The notes beneath the pieces are model-generated. The model was not told where the DNA came from and did no database searches. It was given only the letters and a program-made list of their open reading frames with translations. The translations under genes and the position numbers were made by a program. 64,000 nucleotides of DNA, taken from positions 29,451-93,450 of the forward strand of contig NZ_BPQL01000025.1 in the NCBI RefSeq assembly GCF_022179225.1, written 5' to 3'. Numbering within the stretch: position 1 is the first letter of the stretch; each line of letters opens with the position of its first letter. This DNA is from Methylobacterium goesingense. GTDB lineage: Bacteria > Pseudomonadota > Alphaproteobacteria > Rhizobiales > Beijerinckiaceae. This document shows positions 1 to 8,455 of this stretch, piece by piece.

Positions 1-245
1 GTGTCGCCAAGGCCGTGCAGGATTGCGTGGCTGAGGGCACGATCCCCGCCGACGAGGCCGACGACCTGTTCATCCTGGTCGGCGTGTTCATCCACTGGGA
101 AGCGGCCGACGACGCCAAGATCCAGAAGTACAACTACGACGCCGTGAAGCTCTCCATCGAGCGCGCCGTCAAGGGCGAGCCCACCGCCGCCGTCGTCACC
201 GAGCAGCGCAACTCCGCCTCGCACCCCTTCGCGTCGAACGCTTAG
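1..245 (+). CDS. fae: Formaldehyde-activating enzyme Fae, 3' part (5' end outside window)
   Basis: This is the C-terminal 80 residues of a protein that is about 170 aa in full; the frame enters at base 3 and stops at 243-245. It contains [19 protein letters not shown] and ends [10 protein letters not shown], which matches the Fae family of methylotrophs very closely. Fae condenses formaldehyde with tetrahydromethanopterin (H4MPT) in the cytoplasm, the entry step of the H4MPT oxidation pathway. The downstream H4MPT/methylofuran genes agree with this. The upstream part, including the N-terminal active-site region, cannot be checked here. The gene is followed by a strong intrinsic terminator. 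Confidence 0.96.
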   Translation, partial: VAKAVQDCVAEGTIPADEADDLFILVGVFIHWEAADDAKIQKYNYDAVKLSIERAVKGEPTAAVVTEQRNSASHPFASNA

Positions 246-341
246 ATCGGGGACAGTCCTGGGCAGAGCGCGCCTCCGCCCGCACCGCGGGGCCTGCTCC
301 AGCGACTGGCTTCCATCTTCCTCGGACGATGAACTCGATAC

Positions 342-371
342 GGGGCGGCCTTCGGGCCGCCCCTCTTTTTT
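342..371 (+). terminator. Rho-independent terminator after fae
   Basis: A perfect 9-bp GC stem (GGGGCGGCC / GGCCGCCCC) with a TTCG tetraloop is followed by TCTTTTTT. It sits between fae and the convergent HisA-like gene, whose stop is about 10 nt further on. The T-run orientation fits termination of fae. Confidence 0.9.
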
Positions 372-381
372 GCGCATCCCC

Positions 382-1065
382 TCAGCCGTCCAGGGCCCCG
401 TCATGGATGGCCGAGGCCACGAGGGCGCCAGCCACGCCCAGGCGCCGCAGGTCTGCGATGTCCGCCGGTCCCCGCACTCCGCCCGCCGCATAGAGGCGCG
501 TCGCCGGGCTTGAGGACGCCACTGCCGCCAGGCGATCGAGGTCCGGCCCGGCCCCGACGCCGATCCGCCCCAGCGTCATCACGATGACGTCGCGCGGCCA
601 GTGGGCCGGCGTCTCGTGCAACGCGGCGGGTCCGAGCCGCTCGCCGTCCCGCGTGTCGAGGGAGAACACCGCCCGGTCCCCTAGGGCGCGCACCAGGCCG
701 GCATCCACCTGACTCTCGCTGCCGATCACAGGCCGCCCGAGCCCGGCCTCGAGGAAGGCCTCGACCCCGGCCGCGTCGGCGAATCCCGCATCGACCCAGA
801 GGGTGGTGCCGGGGCAGGCCTCCGCGATGGCGTCAAGGCTCGCCCGGTCGGGCGCGGCGCCGTCGATGATCGCGTCGAGGTCGGCCACGTAGAGAATCCG
901 GGCCGGTACGGCGCTGAGGAGCCCACGGGCCACGTCCGCCGGTGCCGATCCCTTTGCCAAGGGCGTGACGATCGGGGCATAGGAGGCGCGGTCCCCGGCC
1001 CGGGCCCGCACCACGGCTCCGTGGCGCAGGTCGATCACCGGGATGATCTCGAATTCGTCCGCCAT
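382..1065 (-). CDS. HisA/HisF-related TIM-barrel protein of the H4MPT cluster
   Basis: A 227-aa protein starting MADEFEIIPVIDLRHGAVV, as in HisA (ProFAR isomerase), and ending with a barrel phosphate-binding region (YAAGGVRGPADI). The family (hisAF_rel type) occurs in methanogens and methylotrophs beside fae and cofactor genes, where it is thought to act in H4MPT or methylofuran biosynthesis rather than histidine synthesis. The position beside fae and an MfnF-like gene supports that reading. It is convergent with fae and divergent from the next gene, with a gap of only 29 nt. The exact reaction is not known to me. Confidence 0.85.
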   Translation of the reverse strand: MADEFEIIPVIDLRHGAVVRARAGDRASYAPIVTPLAKGSAPADVARGLLSAVPARILYVADLDAIIDGAAPDRASLDAIAEACPGTTLWVDAGFADAAGVEAFLEAGLGRPVIGSESQVDAGLVRALGDRAVFSLDTRDGERLGPAALHETPAHWPRDVIVMTLGRIGVGAGPDLDRLAAVASSSPATRLYAAGGVRGPADIADLRRLGVAGALVASAIHDGALDG

Positions 1066-1094
1066 TCAGCTTCCTCCCACGTTCAGGCCCGCCC

Positions 1095-2180
1095 GTGACA
1101 GCGCCATCTGGATCTCCTGACTCTGGATACCCTGCCGCATCCCCTGACACGCCGGTGATCGGCTGGGATCTCGGCGGGGTCCATGTCAAGGCGGCCCTGG
1201 TCCGCGACGGCCGCGTGGCCGCCGTGGTCCAGGCGCCGTGCCGCCTCTGGCGTGGGCTTCCCGCGCTGGACGAGACCCTGGCGCAGCTGCCCGACTGGGC
1301 ACGCGGGACGGCCGACCACGTCGTCACCATGACGGGGGAACTCACCGACTGCTTTGCCGGCCGCACCGACGGCGTGCGGCAGATCTCCGCCTGGGCCACG
1401 GCGAATCTCGCCGGCCGGGTGCGGATCTATGGCGGCCGTTCCGGCCTCCTCGCGCCCGAAGCGGCTGCGGCGCACGCCGCCGACATCGCCTCGGCGAACT
1501 GGCACGCCACCGCCGCCCTGATCGGCCGCCACGTCGCCGACGGGCTCCTCGTCGATATCGGCTCCACCACGGCCGACCTCATCCCCATCGCGACCGGCGC
1601 ACCGGTGGCGGCCGGCTACAGCGACGCCGAGCGCCTGGAGACCGGGGAGCTCGTCTATACGGGCGTGGTGCGCTCGCACCTCGTGGCGCTCGCCGACCAC
1701 GCCCCGTTCCGGGGCCGGCGCACGGGGCTGATGGCCGAGACCTTCGCCACGGCGGCCGACATCCACCGCATCCTCGGCGATCTGCCGGAGGGCGCGGACC
1801 AGCAGCACAGCGTCGACCTCAAGGGCAAGTCGATCCCCGAGAGCGAGACCCGCCTCGCCCGCATCATCGGCCGCGACCGCGACGAGGGCAGCGCCGCCGA
1901 GTGGCACGCCCTGGCGGCGCATTTCGCCGAGCGCCAGCTCCGGCTGCTGCACGATGCGGCGGCCCTGGTGCTCTCGCGCCGGCCCCTGCCGGAGGACGCG
2001 CCCGTGGTGGTGTGCGGCGCCGGCCGCTTCCTGGCCGAGCGCCTGGCCGCCCGCCTCGGCCGGCCAGCCCTCGCCCTCACGGACCTCCTCGCGGGCCACA
2101 TCGCCGAGGACGGGGCCGACTGGGCCTCCACCTGCGGCCCCGCCGTCGCGGTGGCGCTCTTGGCCGCAGATCCATCCTGA
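1095..2180 (+). CDS. MfnF-like H4MPT-linked C1-transfer pathway protein (hydantoinase/ASKHA fold)
   Basis: A 361-aa protein with ATP-binding-fold motifs GWDLGGVHVKAAL (about residues 23-35) and DIGSTTADLIPI (about 154-165), typical of the H4MPT-linked branch of the hydantoinase/ASKHA superfamily. Archaeal MfnF of this group couples the aminomethylfuran diphosphate to glutamyl-tyramine in methanofuran synthesis. Here it would act in methylofuran synthesis, an inference supported by mfnB and kinase homologues 5 kb away. The chosen start is GTG at 1095; a later start before residue 20 is possible. The next gene begins 23 nt after the stop and is probably co-transcribed. Confidence 0.85.
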   Translation: MTAPSGSPDSGYPAASPDTPVIGWDLGGVHVKAALVRDGRVAAVVQAPCRLWRGLPALDETLAQLPDWARGTADHVVTMTGELTDCFAGRTDGVRQISAWATANLAGRVRIYGGRSGLLAPEAAAAHAADIASANWHATAALIGRHVADGLLVDIGSTTADLIPIATGAPVAAGYSDAERLETGELVYTGVVRSHLVALADHAPFRGRRTGLMAETFATAADIHRILGDLPEGADQQHSVDLKGKSIPESETRLARIIGRDRDEGSAAEWHALAAHFAERQLRLLHDAAALVLSRRPLPEDAPVVVCGAGRFLAERLAARLGRPALALTDLLAGHIAEDGADWASTCGPAVAVALLAADPS

Positions 2181-2203
2181 AATCTTACAGAGAGGCCCCG
2201 CGC

Positions 2204-2404
2204 ATGAGCTCGCCGCAGAAACTCGCCCGCATCCTCGCCACCCGCTCCGGCGGCGGCATCGAGCTGGCAATCGCCACCGAGTCCGGCCAGACCCTACGGG
2301 TGCTGGCAACGCAGGACCAGATCGACATGCTGGTGGACGAGTTGGAGGATATCCTGAACTCGCCGGAGGAGCCCGACGCTCCGGAGCCGCCCGCGGCGGC
2401 TTGA
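2204..2404 (+). CDS. Small conserved-context protein, 66 aa, unknown function
   Basis: A 66-aa soluble protein (MSSPQKLARILATRSGG...) with ATG at 2204 preceded by the purine-rich AGAGAGG. The second half is acidic and helix-prone (DQIDMLVDELEDILNSPEEP) and the end is Pro/Ala-rich. It has no cysteines, signal peptide or recognisable domain. It lies 23 nt after the MfnF-like gene on the same strand, so a role alongside methylofuran/H4MPT synthesis is plausible, but this rests on position only. Confidence 0.7.
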   Translation: MSSPQKLARILATRSGGGIELAIATESGQTLRVLATQDQIDMLVDELEDILNSPEEPDAPEPPAAA

Positions 2405-2414
2405 GGCCTGCGTC

Positions 2415-3389
2415 CTACCGCAGGAAATCCCCGAAGGCCCGGGGGCCGTCCGGAACCTTGATCTCGTTCGTCACCTTGAGCGTGGTCGCGTCGATCACGC
2501 TCAAGGTGTTCGAGCCCCAGTTCGCCACCGTGAGGGTGCGGCCGTCGCGGGAGGCGGCGATGCCCTCCGGGTGGTCGCCGACCTCGATCGCCGCGACGTT
2601 GGTGAGGGTCTTCAGGTTGAACACCGTCACGGTGCCCGAGTACTGGTCTGTGACGAAGCCGCGCGGGCCGGCCAGAGCCACCACGTAGGGGCGCTCCCCC
2701 GTGGTCACCCGGCCGATCTCGTGCCGGCCGGGCACGTCGATCACCGAAACGTCGTTCGAGGTCACGTTAGCGGTGTAGGCGCGGGTGCCCTCGGCATCCA
2801 GGGTGATGCCGAACGGATGCCGGCCGACCGGTATCTTCTGCGTCTCGGTCGCGCTCGCCACGTCCACCACCGAGACCGAGTCGCCTTCCCGGTTGGCCAC
2901 CAGCAGGGTGGCGCCGTCGGGGGTCACGGCGATGCCGGAGGGCGAGGCGCCGACCTGGATCTCGGTGTCGAGGCGCGCGCCATCGGGCGAGACCACGAAG
3001 ATGCGGCTGCCGTACCAGTCGGCCACGTAGACCGCGCCGGATTTCGGGTTGACCGCGATGCCCAGCGGCCCACCGGGCAGCGCCAGGGTACCGGTGACCG
3101 TACGGGTGGCGAGGTCGACCACGGCGAGGCCCGGCCCCTCGGGGCGGGTGACGAAGGCGGTCAGGCGGTCAGGCGAAAGGGCGATGCCGGCGGGCGCGCC
3201 ATCGATCGGCACCTGCGCGGCCACCGTGCCGGCCTCGAGGTCGACGATCGCCAGGGTGTTGGCGCCCTGCGCGGTGACGAGGGCTTCGTCGGCTTGGGCC
3301 GACACCGGGACGCAGAGCAGCGTCAGCCCCAGGAGGAGAGGGCCGGCGAAACGCCGGCCCGTCCCCGTTCTCAGGTGGCGAGCGATCAA
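2415..3389 (-). CDS. Periplasmic YVTN/YncE-type beta-propeller protein
   Basis: A 324-aa protein with an N-terminal signal peptide (hydrophobic core LLLGLTLLCVPVSAQA) followed by about seven repeats of the TVANWGSNTLSVIDATT kind, each blade carrying V-D and G-x-x-P turns. This is the YVTN/NHL-type propeller fold. Its ATG overlaps the stop of the upstream MxaD-like gene by 4 nt, so the two are translationally coupled and probably act together in the periplasm. A second propeller, LutB, lies 6.5 kb away. Its substrate is unknown; support for methanol dehydrogenase or metal handling is an inference from context. Confidence 0.85.
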   Translation of the reverse strand: MIARHLRTGTGRRFAGPLLLGLTLLCVPVSAQADEALVTAQGANTLAIVDLEAGTVAAQVPIDGAPAGIALSPDRLTAFVTRPEGPGLAVVDLATRTVTGTLALPGGPLGIAVNPKSGAVYVADWYGSRIFVVSPDGARLDTEIQVGASPSGIAVTPDGATLLVANREGDSVSVVDVASATETQKIPVGRHPFGITLDAEGTRAYTANVTSNDVSVIDVPGRHEIGRVTTGERPYVVALAGPRGFVTDQYSGTVTVFNLKTLTNVAAIEVGDHPEGIAASRDGRTLTVANWGSNTLSVIDATTLKVTNEIKVPDGPRAFGDFLR

Positions 3390-3922
3390 GAACCGCTCTT
3401 CTCGATCTTGGCCTTCAGGGCGTCGAGGCCCGTGCGGTAGAGGCCGCGCACGGCCTTCTGCGAGGCCTCGTCGTTCAGCTCGGGCGGCGGATCGTTGTTC
3501 ATGTAGCCGCGGTAGAAGGCGCCGTCCCAGGCGACCTTGGACTTGCCGCCGCCGGCATCCTCGACCTTGATCGTGGAAGAGTAGTCGTTCACCGGCAGGG
3601 TCTTCACGTCGACCTTGGTGATCCGGTACGAGTAGCTCATCTTCTCGGCGGAGTACTTGTACAGCTCCTCGTCCACCGTGGCGCCGCCCTTGAGCGTCAG
3701 CGTGCGGGTGGCCTTGACCTCGTTGCCGCCCTTGCCGTCGGTCTTCTCCACCGGGGGCAGCCAGCTCATGTCCTGGAAGTTGCCGATCACGGCCCAGACC
3801 TTGTCCGGGGCCGCGTTGATCTCGACGGTCTCCTCGACCTTCTTGCGGGTCGGGCCATGCGCCTGAGCGCCGAACGAGACCAAGGCGAAGGCCGCCACGG
3901 TCGTCAGGGTAAGAAACTTCAT
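3386..3922 (-). CDS. MxaD-like SRPBCC (START-fold) exported protein
   Basis: A 178-aa protein starting MKFLTLTTVAAFALVSFGAQA (signal peptide), followed by an SRPBCC/polyketide-cyclase-like domain (VEETVEINAAPDKVWAVIG ... SWLPPVEKTDG). The start at 3922 is chosen because GAGGAG lies at RBS distance and the signal peptide begins there; an upstream start at 3949 would add nine polar residues. It resembles MxaD, a periplasmic protein reported to help methanol dehydrogenase pass electrons to cytochrome cL. This copy is not in an mxa operon but coupled to a beta-propeller gene inside the cofactor cluster. Confidence 0.8.
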   Translation of the reverse strand: MKFLTLTTVAAFALVSFGAQAHGPTRKKVEETVEINAAPDKVWAVIGNFQDMSWLPPVEKTDGKGGNEVKATRTLTLKGGATVDEELYKYSAEKMSYSYRITKVDVKTLPVNDYSSTIKVEDAGGGKSKVAWDGAFYRGYMNNDPPPELNDEASQKAVRGLYRTGLDALKAKIEKSGS

Positions 3923-3952
3923 CGGGTCTTCGTCTCCTCGGGAATGCACATT

Positions 3953-4549
3953 CTACGGTGCTGGGGGGGAAGCTTCGAGGATGCGGTCGTCGCGGCCGAG
4001 GGCCGCGGCGACCTTGTCCTCGATCCAGTCCCAGGCCTCGCGCTCGGCGGGCCCGGCGGTCTTGGCGATCGCGATGGCGTGATAGCGCATCTCGGTCAGG
4101 ATCTTGTCGGGCTCCAGCATGTGCAGGCGGGTGGAGAGGATCGCCGCCTCTAGCACCGCCGCCTGCGCCCGGTTGTAGCCGATGAAAGGGATGTGCGCCG
4201 CCGCGTGGACCATCCGTCCCCGGTAGCGGGGCCGGACGGGATCGTCCTCGATCGCCGCGACCTCGAACTCGGCATGGCCGAAGCTCTCGGCGAGGCGTCG
4301 CCCGGCGATCCGCTCGCAGGGCAGGGTCGCCCAGTCGCGCCGCCCGGTGACGGCGCCGGCGATCACCCGCACGTCGCTGGGGCTGGAGGCGGCGAAGACC
4401 GGGTTGTCGGCGAGGTTGAGGATGGTGGGGGAGGGCCGGAACGGCGCCAGGATCCAGTCCGCACCGTCCTGGATCAGTCCGAACGGCACGAGGTGCAGCG
4501 CCCCGTCGCGGGCGGTGGTGGTAACGACGGTCTCGAGGATCAGCGGCAC
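3953..4549 (-). CDS. DUF447 family protein of the H4MPT/methylofuran cluster
   Basis: A 198-aa protein. The start is GTG at 4549, giving VPLILETVVTTTARDGALHLVPFGL; the upstream dihydropteroate-synthase-like gene stops at 4554, so they are closely coupled. Motifs such as PFRPSPTILNLADNP and HIPFIGYNRAQAAVLEAAIL are characteristic of DUF447, a family with a flavoreductase-like split barrel found in methanogens and H4MPT-using bacteria. The biochemical role is not established, and cofactor biosynthesis is inferred from company kept. Longer reading upstream in the same frame gives Arg/Pro-rich, unlikely sequence. Confidence 0.85.
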   Translation of the reverse strand: MPLILETVVTTTARDGALHLVPFGLIQDGADWILAPFRPSPTILNLADNPVFAASSPSDVRVIAGAVTGRRDWATLPCERIAGRRLAESFGHAEFEVAAIEDDPVRPRYRGRMVHAAAHIPFIGYNRAQAAVLEAAILSTRLHMLEPDKILTEMRYHAIAIAKTAGPAEREAWDWIEDKVAAALGRDDRILEASPPAP

Positions 4550-4553
4550 GGGA

Positions 4554-6161
4554 TCAGGCCTTCCCTGCGGAGGCGGACCGGTCCGCCGGGGCGGGTTCGT
4601 CGGGGACGAACTTGCCGCAGACGATGCGGCCGCCCCCCTCGGCGGGGATCTCCGAAATCGCATCGGCCGCACGGGTCTCGCCCGGTCCCGTCGTCTTGGG
4701 CGGGGCCGCGCCGGCCTCGGGCGGTATCGCGTCGCGGGCCGCGATCTCGGCGGCGGCGGGGCCGGAATGCTTCGTGTGCCCTGCCTTCTTGAAGGCGGTG
4801 GTGTCCTCCGCCTCGTCATCGGCGGCCGCGCCCCAGACCAGAGCCTCGTCCTGCACGTAGCGCTTGCCGAGGCGCCAGGCGGTCTCGGCCTTGGTCAACT
4901 CGCCGCCGAGATAGAAGGCATGGGCACCATCGCTCGCCACGTTGCCGGTCCTCTGGAGGTCGGAAAAGAAGGCCATCGCGTCTGTGCCGATCGCGTGGAG
5001 GTCGCGGTTGAAGAGGTGGATACCGTCCTCGGCCACCGCGATGCGGTAGTTCGGGTCCTTCACCTCGGCCGCCTGGGCCGCGATCTCGTCCGGGGTCTGC
5101 ACATAGGGCCGCTTGTCGTGGAGGGCCAGCAGGGCGCGGCCATAGCCCTTGGGCAGGGCGGAATCGGCGCGGGCCGCGAACATCACCCGGCGGGCGGCGT
5201 CGTGCTCCTCCACCGTCCGGCGGGTGTGGTTCGAGACCTGGACGATCAGCACGTTGCGGATGGCGAGTTCCGAGCACATGCCCACCAGCAGGGCGGTGAC
5301 GCCGAGGCTGTCGGCCTCGGTGAGCTCGGTGAGGTTGCCGGTGCCCATCATCATCTCGATGCCGGGCCAGCGCTTGCGCGTCTCGTGGTAGCGGGTGATC
5401 GATTCCACGAAGCCGAAATGGATCGGCTCGAGGATCGGATCGGCCATGTAGGGCCGACCCGCCTTTTCCATCCGCTCGATGGCGCGGTCGAGGGAGGGCA
5501 GGTCGTCGGGGCGCACCGGCACCAGCACCGGCACGGCATCGGTCTCGAAGGCCAGATCGAGGGTCTGCTCGTTGAGGCTCAGCAAAAAATCGGCCCCCGC
5601 CCGGGCGCCGCGGGTCAGTTCGTCGAGGGAGAAGGAATCGACGCTGACCTTGAGCCCGGCGGCCTTCAGGAGGCGCACGCAGTCCTCGAGATGTGGGAAA
5701 TCGGTGTCCGGCAGGCCGCCGAGGTCGATCACGTCCGCGCCGCGCCGGGCGAGGTCGAGGCCCTTGGCCAGGATCTGGTCGGGCGTCATCTTCGAGGCGT
5801 CGACGATCTCGGAGAAGATGCGCAGGTCGTGGCGCGAGAGATCGACCGTGCGGCCGGCGAGGCCGAGATAGGACGGCAGGTCGACGATCTCGTCGGGACC
5901 GCGCTCCACCGGCAGGCCGAAATGCGCAGCCAGGGCCTCCGGGTTGGCGCGACACCGCCCGGGCAGGACGATGCGGGTGGCGCCTTGCGGAATCGTCACC
6001 CGGCGCCGGATGATCTCCTCCGTCATCAGGGCGGCGACCTTCACGCCGGCATCCGCGATGCTCCAAACGTAGCGCTCCGGCGGCAGGGTGGCGGCGACCT
6101 TCTCCAGGCGCGCCTTGGCCATGCGGCCCGTGATGAAGACCAGATGCTCGGGCGCGCTCAT
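4554..6161 (-). CDS. Dihydropteroate synthase-like protein (DUF6513 type), H4MPT biosynthesis
   Basis: A 535-aa protein starting MSAPEHLVFITGRMAKARLE at 6161, overlapping the upstream kinase stop by 4 nt. Residues about 140-400 form a pterin-binding TIM-barrel (GADVIDLGGLPDTDFPH, KVSVDSFSLDEL). This is the methanogen/methylotroph dihydropteroate-synthase-like family, thought to join a pterin and an arylamine during H4MPT synthesis. The last ~90 residues (Ala/Pro/Glu-rich, ending SASAGKA) look disordered and lie outside the family core. It forms one operon with the kinase, mfnB and the DUF447 gene. Confidence 0.88.
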   Translation of the reverse strand: MSAPEHLVFITGRMAKARLEKVAATLPPERYVWSIADAGVKVAALMTEEIIRRRVTIPQGATRIVLPGRCRANPEALAAHFGLPVERGPDEIVDLPSYLGLAGRTVDLSRHDLRIFSEIVDASKMTPDQILAKGLDLARRGADVIDLGGLPDTDFPHLEDCVRLLKAAGLKVSVDSFSLDELTRGARAGADFLLSLNEQTLDLAFETDAVPVLVPVRPDDLPSLDRAIERMEKAGRPYMADPILEPIHFGFVESITRYHETRKRWPGIEMMMGTGNLTELTEADSLGVTALLVGMCSELAIRNVLIVQVSNHTRRTVEEHDAARRVMFAARADSALPKGYGRALLALHDKRPYVQTPDEIAAQAAEVKDPNYRIAVAEDGIHLFNRDLHAIGTDAMAFFSDLQRTGNVASDGAHAFYLGGELTKAETAWRLGKRYVQDEALVWGAAADDEAEDTTAFKKAGHTKHSGPAAAEIAARDAIPPEAGAAPPKTTGPGETRAADAISEIPAEGGGRIVCGKFVPDEPAPADRSASAGKA

Positions 6162-6769
6162 GCGGCGGCCCGCGCGGAATCGAGGCCGGGCGGATAAGCG
6201 GCGCCGGGACCGAGGATCTCGATGTGGCCGGCATAGCGCGCCGCGAAGGCCGGGAAGGCCGCGTCGACGAGGCCGCTCCGGGCGAGATCCGCCCAGTCCG
6301 TCCCCGCCGGCCGGTCGGCGGACTTCACCAGGCAGCAACGCGGCGCGCCGATCGCGGCGGCGAGCCAGAGGGCGAGGCTGTCCGAGGTGACGTCCCAGGT
6401 CTCGGGGATGTCGGGGTGGCCGTCCCTCAGGGCGACGGGGTCCCAGACCGGGACCTGCCCGGCTGCGAGCAGCGCCGCGATGGCCCCCGGATCACGGGCC
6501 GGGACGAGCCGGGGCTCGAGGTCCGACAGAATCGCGGCCATCCGGCCCATGGCGTCGAGGGCGAGGCGGTGGGCGAGGGCGTCGGAGAAGCCGAGGGCGG
6601 CCTGGGCCGTCCGCACCGCCTCGGCGAGGGGTCCGCCGCCGGGAACGAGGACGCAGGGGCCCTCGGCGCCCCCGGCGAGGCGCGCGAGGCAGGCCCGCAG
6701 CCGGGGCGCATCGGCGACGAGGCTGCCGCCGAGCTTCACCACGGTTGCGGCGACCGGATGGTGCATCAT
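6158..6769 (-). CDS. Amino-acid-kinase family protein, MfnE-like
   Basis: A 203-aa protein with the amino-acid-kinase N-terminal motif VVKLGGSLVADAPRL and the glycine-rich loop VLVPGGGPLAEAV. The archaeal homologue MfnE phosphorylates aminomethylfuran phosphate to the diphosphate in methanofuran synthesis, and an equivalent methylofuran role fits the coupled mfnB gene, with which it overlaps by 4 nt at 6766-6769. It is shorter than acetylglutamate or aspartate kinases, as expected for this branch. Two adjacent ATGs (6769, 6766) are possible starts. Confidence 0.85.
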   Translation of the reverse strand: MMHHPVAATVVKLGGSLVADAPRLRACLARLAGGAEGPCVLVPGGGPLAEAVRTAQAALGFSDALAHRLALDAMGRMAAILSDLEPRLVPARDPGAIAALLAAGQVPVWDPVALRDGHPDIPETWDVTSDSLALWLAAAIGAPRCCLVKSADRPAGTDWADLARSGLVDAAFPAFAARYAGHIEILGPGAAYPPGLDSARAAA

Positions 6770-7509
6770 GCGGCGTCCCGCCGGGCCGAGGCCCGGATCA
6801 GGCGCACGGCCTCGGCGACCCGGGCGGAATCGAGGCCCTGGCGACGGTCGCCGGCCGCGCAGAGGCCACCACGGAAGCCGAGAAAGTGTGGGCCGAGGGG
6901 CGCGAGTTCGGCGATGTCGGCGAGCGCCAGGGAGCCGGCGAGGCCCGAGACCAGGCCGTGGTCGCGGCAGGCGCGGGTGAAGGCAGCCAGCACCGGCCGG
7001 GACAGGTGGTCGCCGAGGCGGCGCCCGTCCTTGCCGGCGGTGTCGATCATGGCGCCGAGGAAGCCGGCCCGGCGCAGGCGCGGCACGTGGCCGGCTGCCG
7101 CGCCGTCCTCCGCGAACAGCACCGCGATCAAGCGGCCGGAGGCGGCGGCCGCGGCCCGGGCGAGGTCATCCTCGGACCAATCGCCGCGCACCGCCACCTT
7201 CACAAGGTCGACGCCGGTCGCCGCCATGGCGGTGATGGCGGGAACCAGGGCCGCCCGGTCCGGCTCGCCCGCCACGGCGCTCGTTAGGGTCCGCGCATCC
7301 ACGAGCGCCACGATGGCGCGGACAGTCCCGGCGGGGAGGGCGCCCAGCGCGCCGCGATCGGGATCCTTGGCATCGACGAGGTCGGCGCCCGCGCGGGCGG
7401 CGAGGGCCGCCTCGTCCGCGTCCCGCACGCTCACGAGAAGCCGGGGGACCGTGGAATCGACGGCGAAGGACCGGAGATCGACGGGTGGGGACACGCGGGG
7501 CAGGGACAT
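6766..7509 (-). CDS. mfnB: (5-formylfuran-3-yl)methyl phosphate synthase MfnB
   Basis: A 247-aa protein of the MfnB (former DUF556) family. It contains RLLVSVRDADEAALAARAGADLVDAKDPDRGALG, with the Schiff-base-type lysine in DAKDP (split here: AGADLVDAKDP), plus VDLVKVAVRG and HFLGFRGGLC. The enzyme condenses two glyceraldehyde-3-phosphate molecules to the furan precursor of methanofuran/methylofuran. It is the first gene of a four-gene coupled operon running leftwards to the DUF447 gene. The first ~22 residues before VPRLLVSV extend beyond the archaeal family core, so translation could begin slightly later. Confidence 0.9.
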   Translation of the reverse strand: MSLPRVSPPVDLRSFAVDSTVPRLLVSVRDADEAALAARAGADLVDAKDPDRGALGALPAGTVRAIVALVDARTLTSAVAGEPDRAALVPAITAMAATGVDLVKVAVRGDWSEDDLARAAAAASGRLIAVLFAEDGAAAGHVPRLRRAGFLGAMIDTAGKDGRRLGDHLSRPVLAAFTRACRDHGLVSGLAGSLALADIAELAPLGPHFLGFRGGLCAAGDRRQGLDSARVAEAVRLIRASARRDAA

Positions 7510-7695
7510 CAGCGCGGGTTTCGGTTGCTCGGGGCCTCGGGGGAGACCATCGACGACGCCCGGGTCGGGAAGCGCCGCGCCCGTGATGGCGCGGCCGGGG
7601 CAAATTCGGCCTGAGGCGGAGGCGGTCGGCCTGAACGCGGGCCTAGCGCATGGGCGGGGATAAGGGAAACCCCCGCCCGGAGAAACGCCGGCCGG

Positions 7696-8220
7696 TCAGG
7701 ACCGGTTCGGCAACGGCTCGGTGAGGAGGCGGTTCTTTACCACCCAGCGCATGGCGTGCGCCCAGGTGTCGTCGGTGTCGGCCCGGATCACCACGCGCCC
7801 GCCCCGGATGACCTTACCAGTGGCAGCCTCCGCGATGGTGACGGTGAGGTTGAAGATCTGGTTCGAGCCCTTCTCGACGTAGCCGCTCACCGCGAGGTCG
7901 GCCCCCAGGGTCTTGGCGATGGCGGCGGCGCAGCCGTCGCACTTGTAGAGGGGCGCCTGCTTGGCGATCTCGGCCGCCTGGGGGGCGACGTCCACGGGCT
8001 CGACGCTGTCGGCCAGCGCCTTGCGCAGCTCGTCCGTGACGAGGCCGAGGCGCCGGACCTCGTCCGGCCGGGCCTTGCGGCCGCCGACCACGCCGGGATC
8101 GAAGAGCTCGACCCCGAAGATCGCGGCCTTCTCCGGCGCGGCCCGGGCGGGGCCCGCGAGGGTGCCGGCGACGAGGAGGGCGACGAGCCCGAGCGCTGAG
8201 CGGACCGGAGACGGGGCCAT
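7696..8220 (-). CDS. Exported DUF2380/DUF3280-like protein, divergent from lutA
   Basis: A 174-aa protein with a signal peptide (MAPSPVRSALGLVALLVAGTLAGPARA). The mature part contains a two-cysteine CDGCAA motif and a C-terminal stretch (VTIAEAATGKVIRGGRVVI) typical of exported DUF2380/DUF3280 proteins found beside PQQ-alcohol-dehydrogenase transport genes. It points away from lutA across a 235-nt gap and may share a regulatory region with the lut genes. Function unknown; metal- or PQQ-related work in the periplasm is inferred from context. Confidence 0.75.
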   Translation of the reverse strand: MAPSPVRSALGLVALLVAGTLAGPARAAPEKAAIFGVELFDPGVVGGRKARPDEVRRLGLVTDELRKALADSVEPVDVAPQAAEIAKQAPLYKCDGCAAAIAKTLGADLAVSGYVEKGSNQIFNLTVTIAEAATGKVIRGGRVVIRADTDDTWAHAMRWVVKNRLLTEPLPNRS

Positions 8221-8455
8221 GGGCGAAGTTCTCCGCTGGGGGCGGGACCAAGAGGGACCACGGGAACGCGCCGGATGCCCGCACGATCCCGACGGCTTCA
8301 TCAGTTCCGCGAGATCTGCCCGGAAACGGGCCGGTGCGCAAATGCCGCCGCGTCGTCCGAGTGTTGAACGCAAGGTCTGCGCGCGGCGCCCTTAGGAATC
8401 GCTTAGCAATCCGCGATTGAGCGCGGCGGCGCAATGTTGTTAGCCTCACCCCCAC
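8221..8455. promoter_or_regulatory. Divergent intergenic region upstream of lutA
   Basis: A 235-nt gap between two divergent genes must hold at least the lut promoter. An inverted repeat AATCGC-N10-GCGATT lies at 8397-8402/8413-8418, about 40 nt before the lutA ATG, and could be an operator. No convincing -35/-10 pair was seen. Assignment as a control region is by position. Confidence 0.45.
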
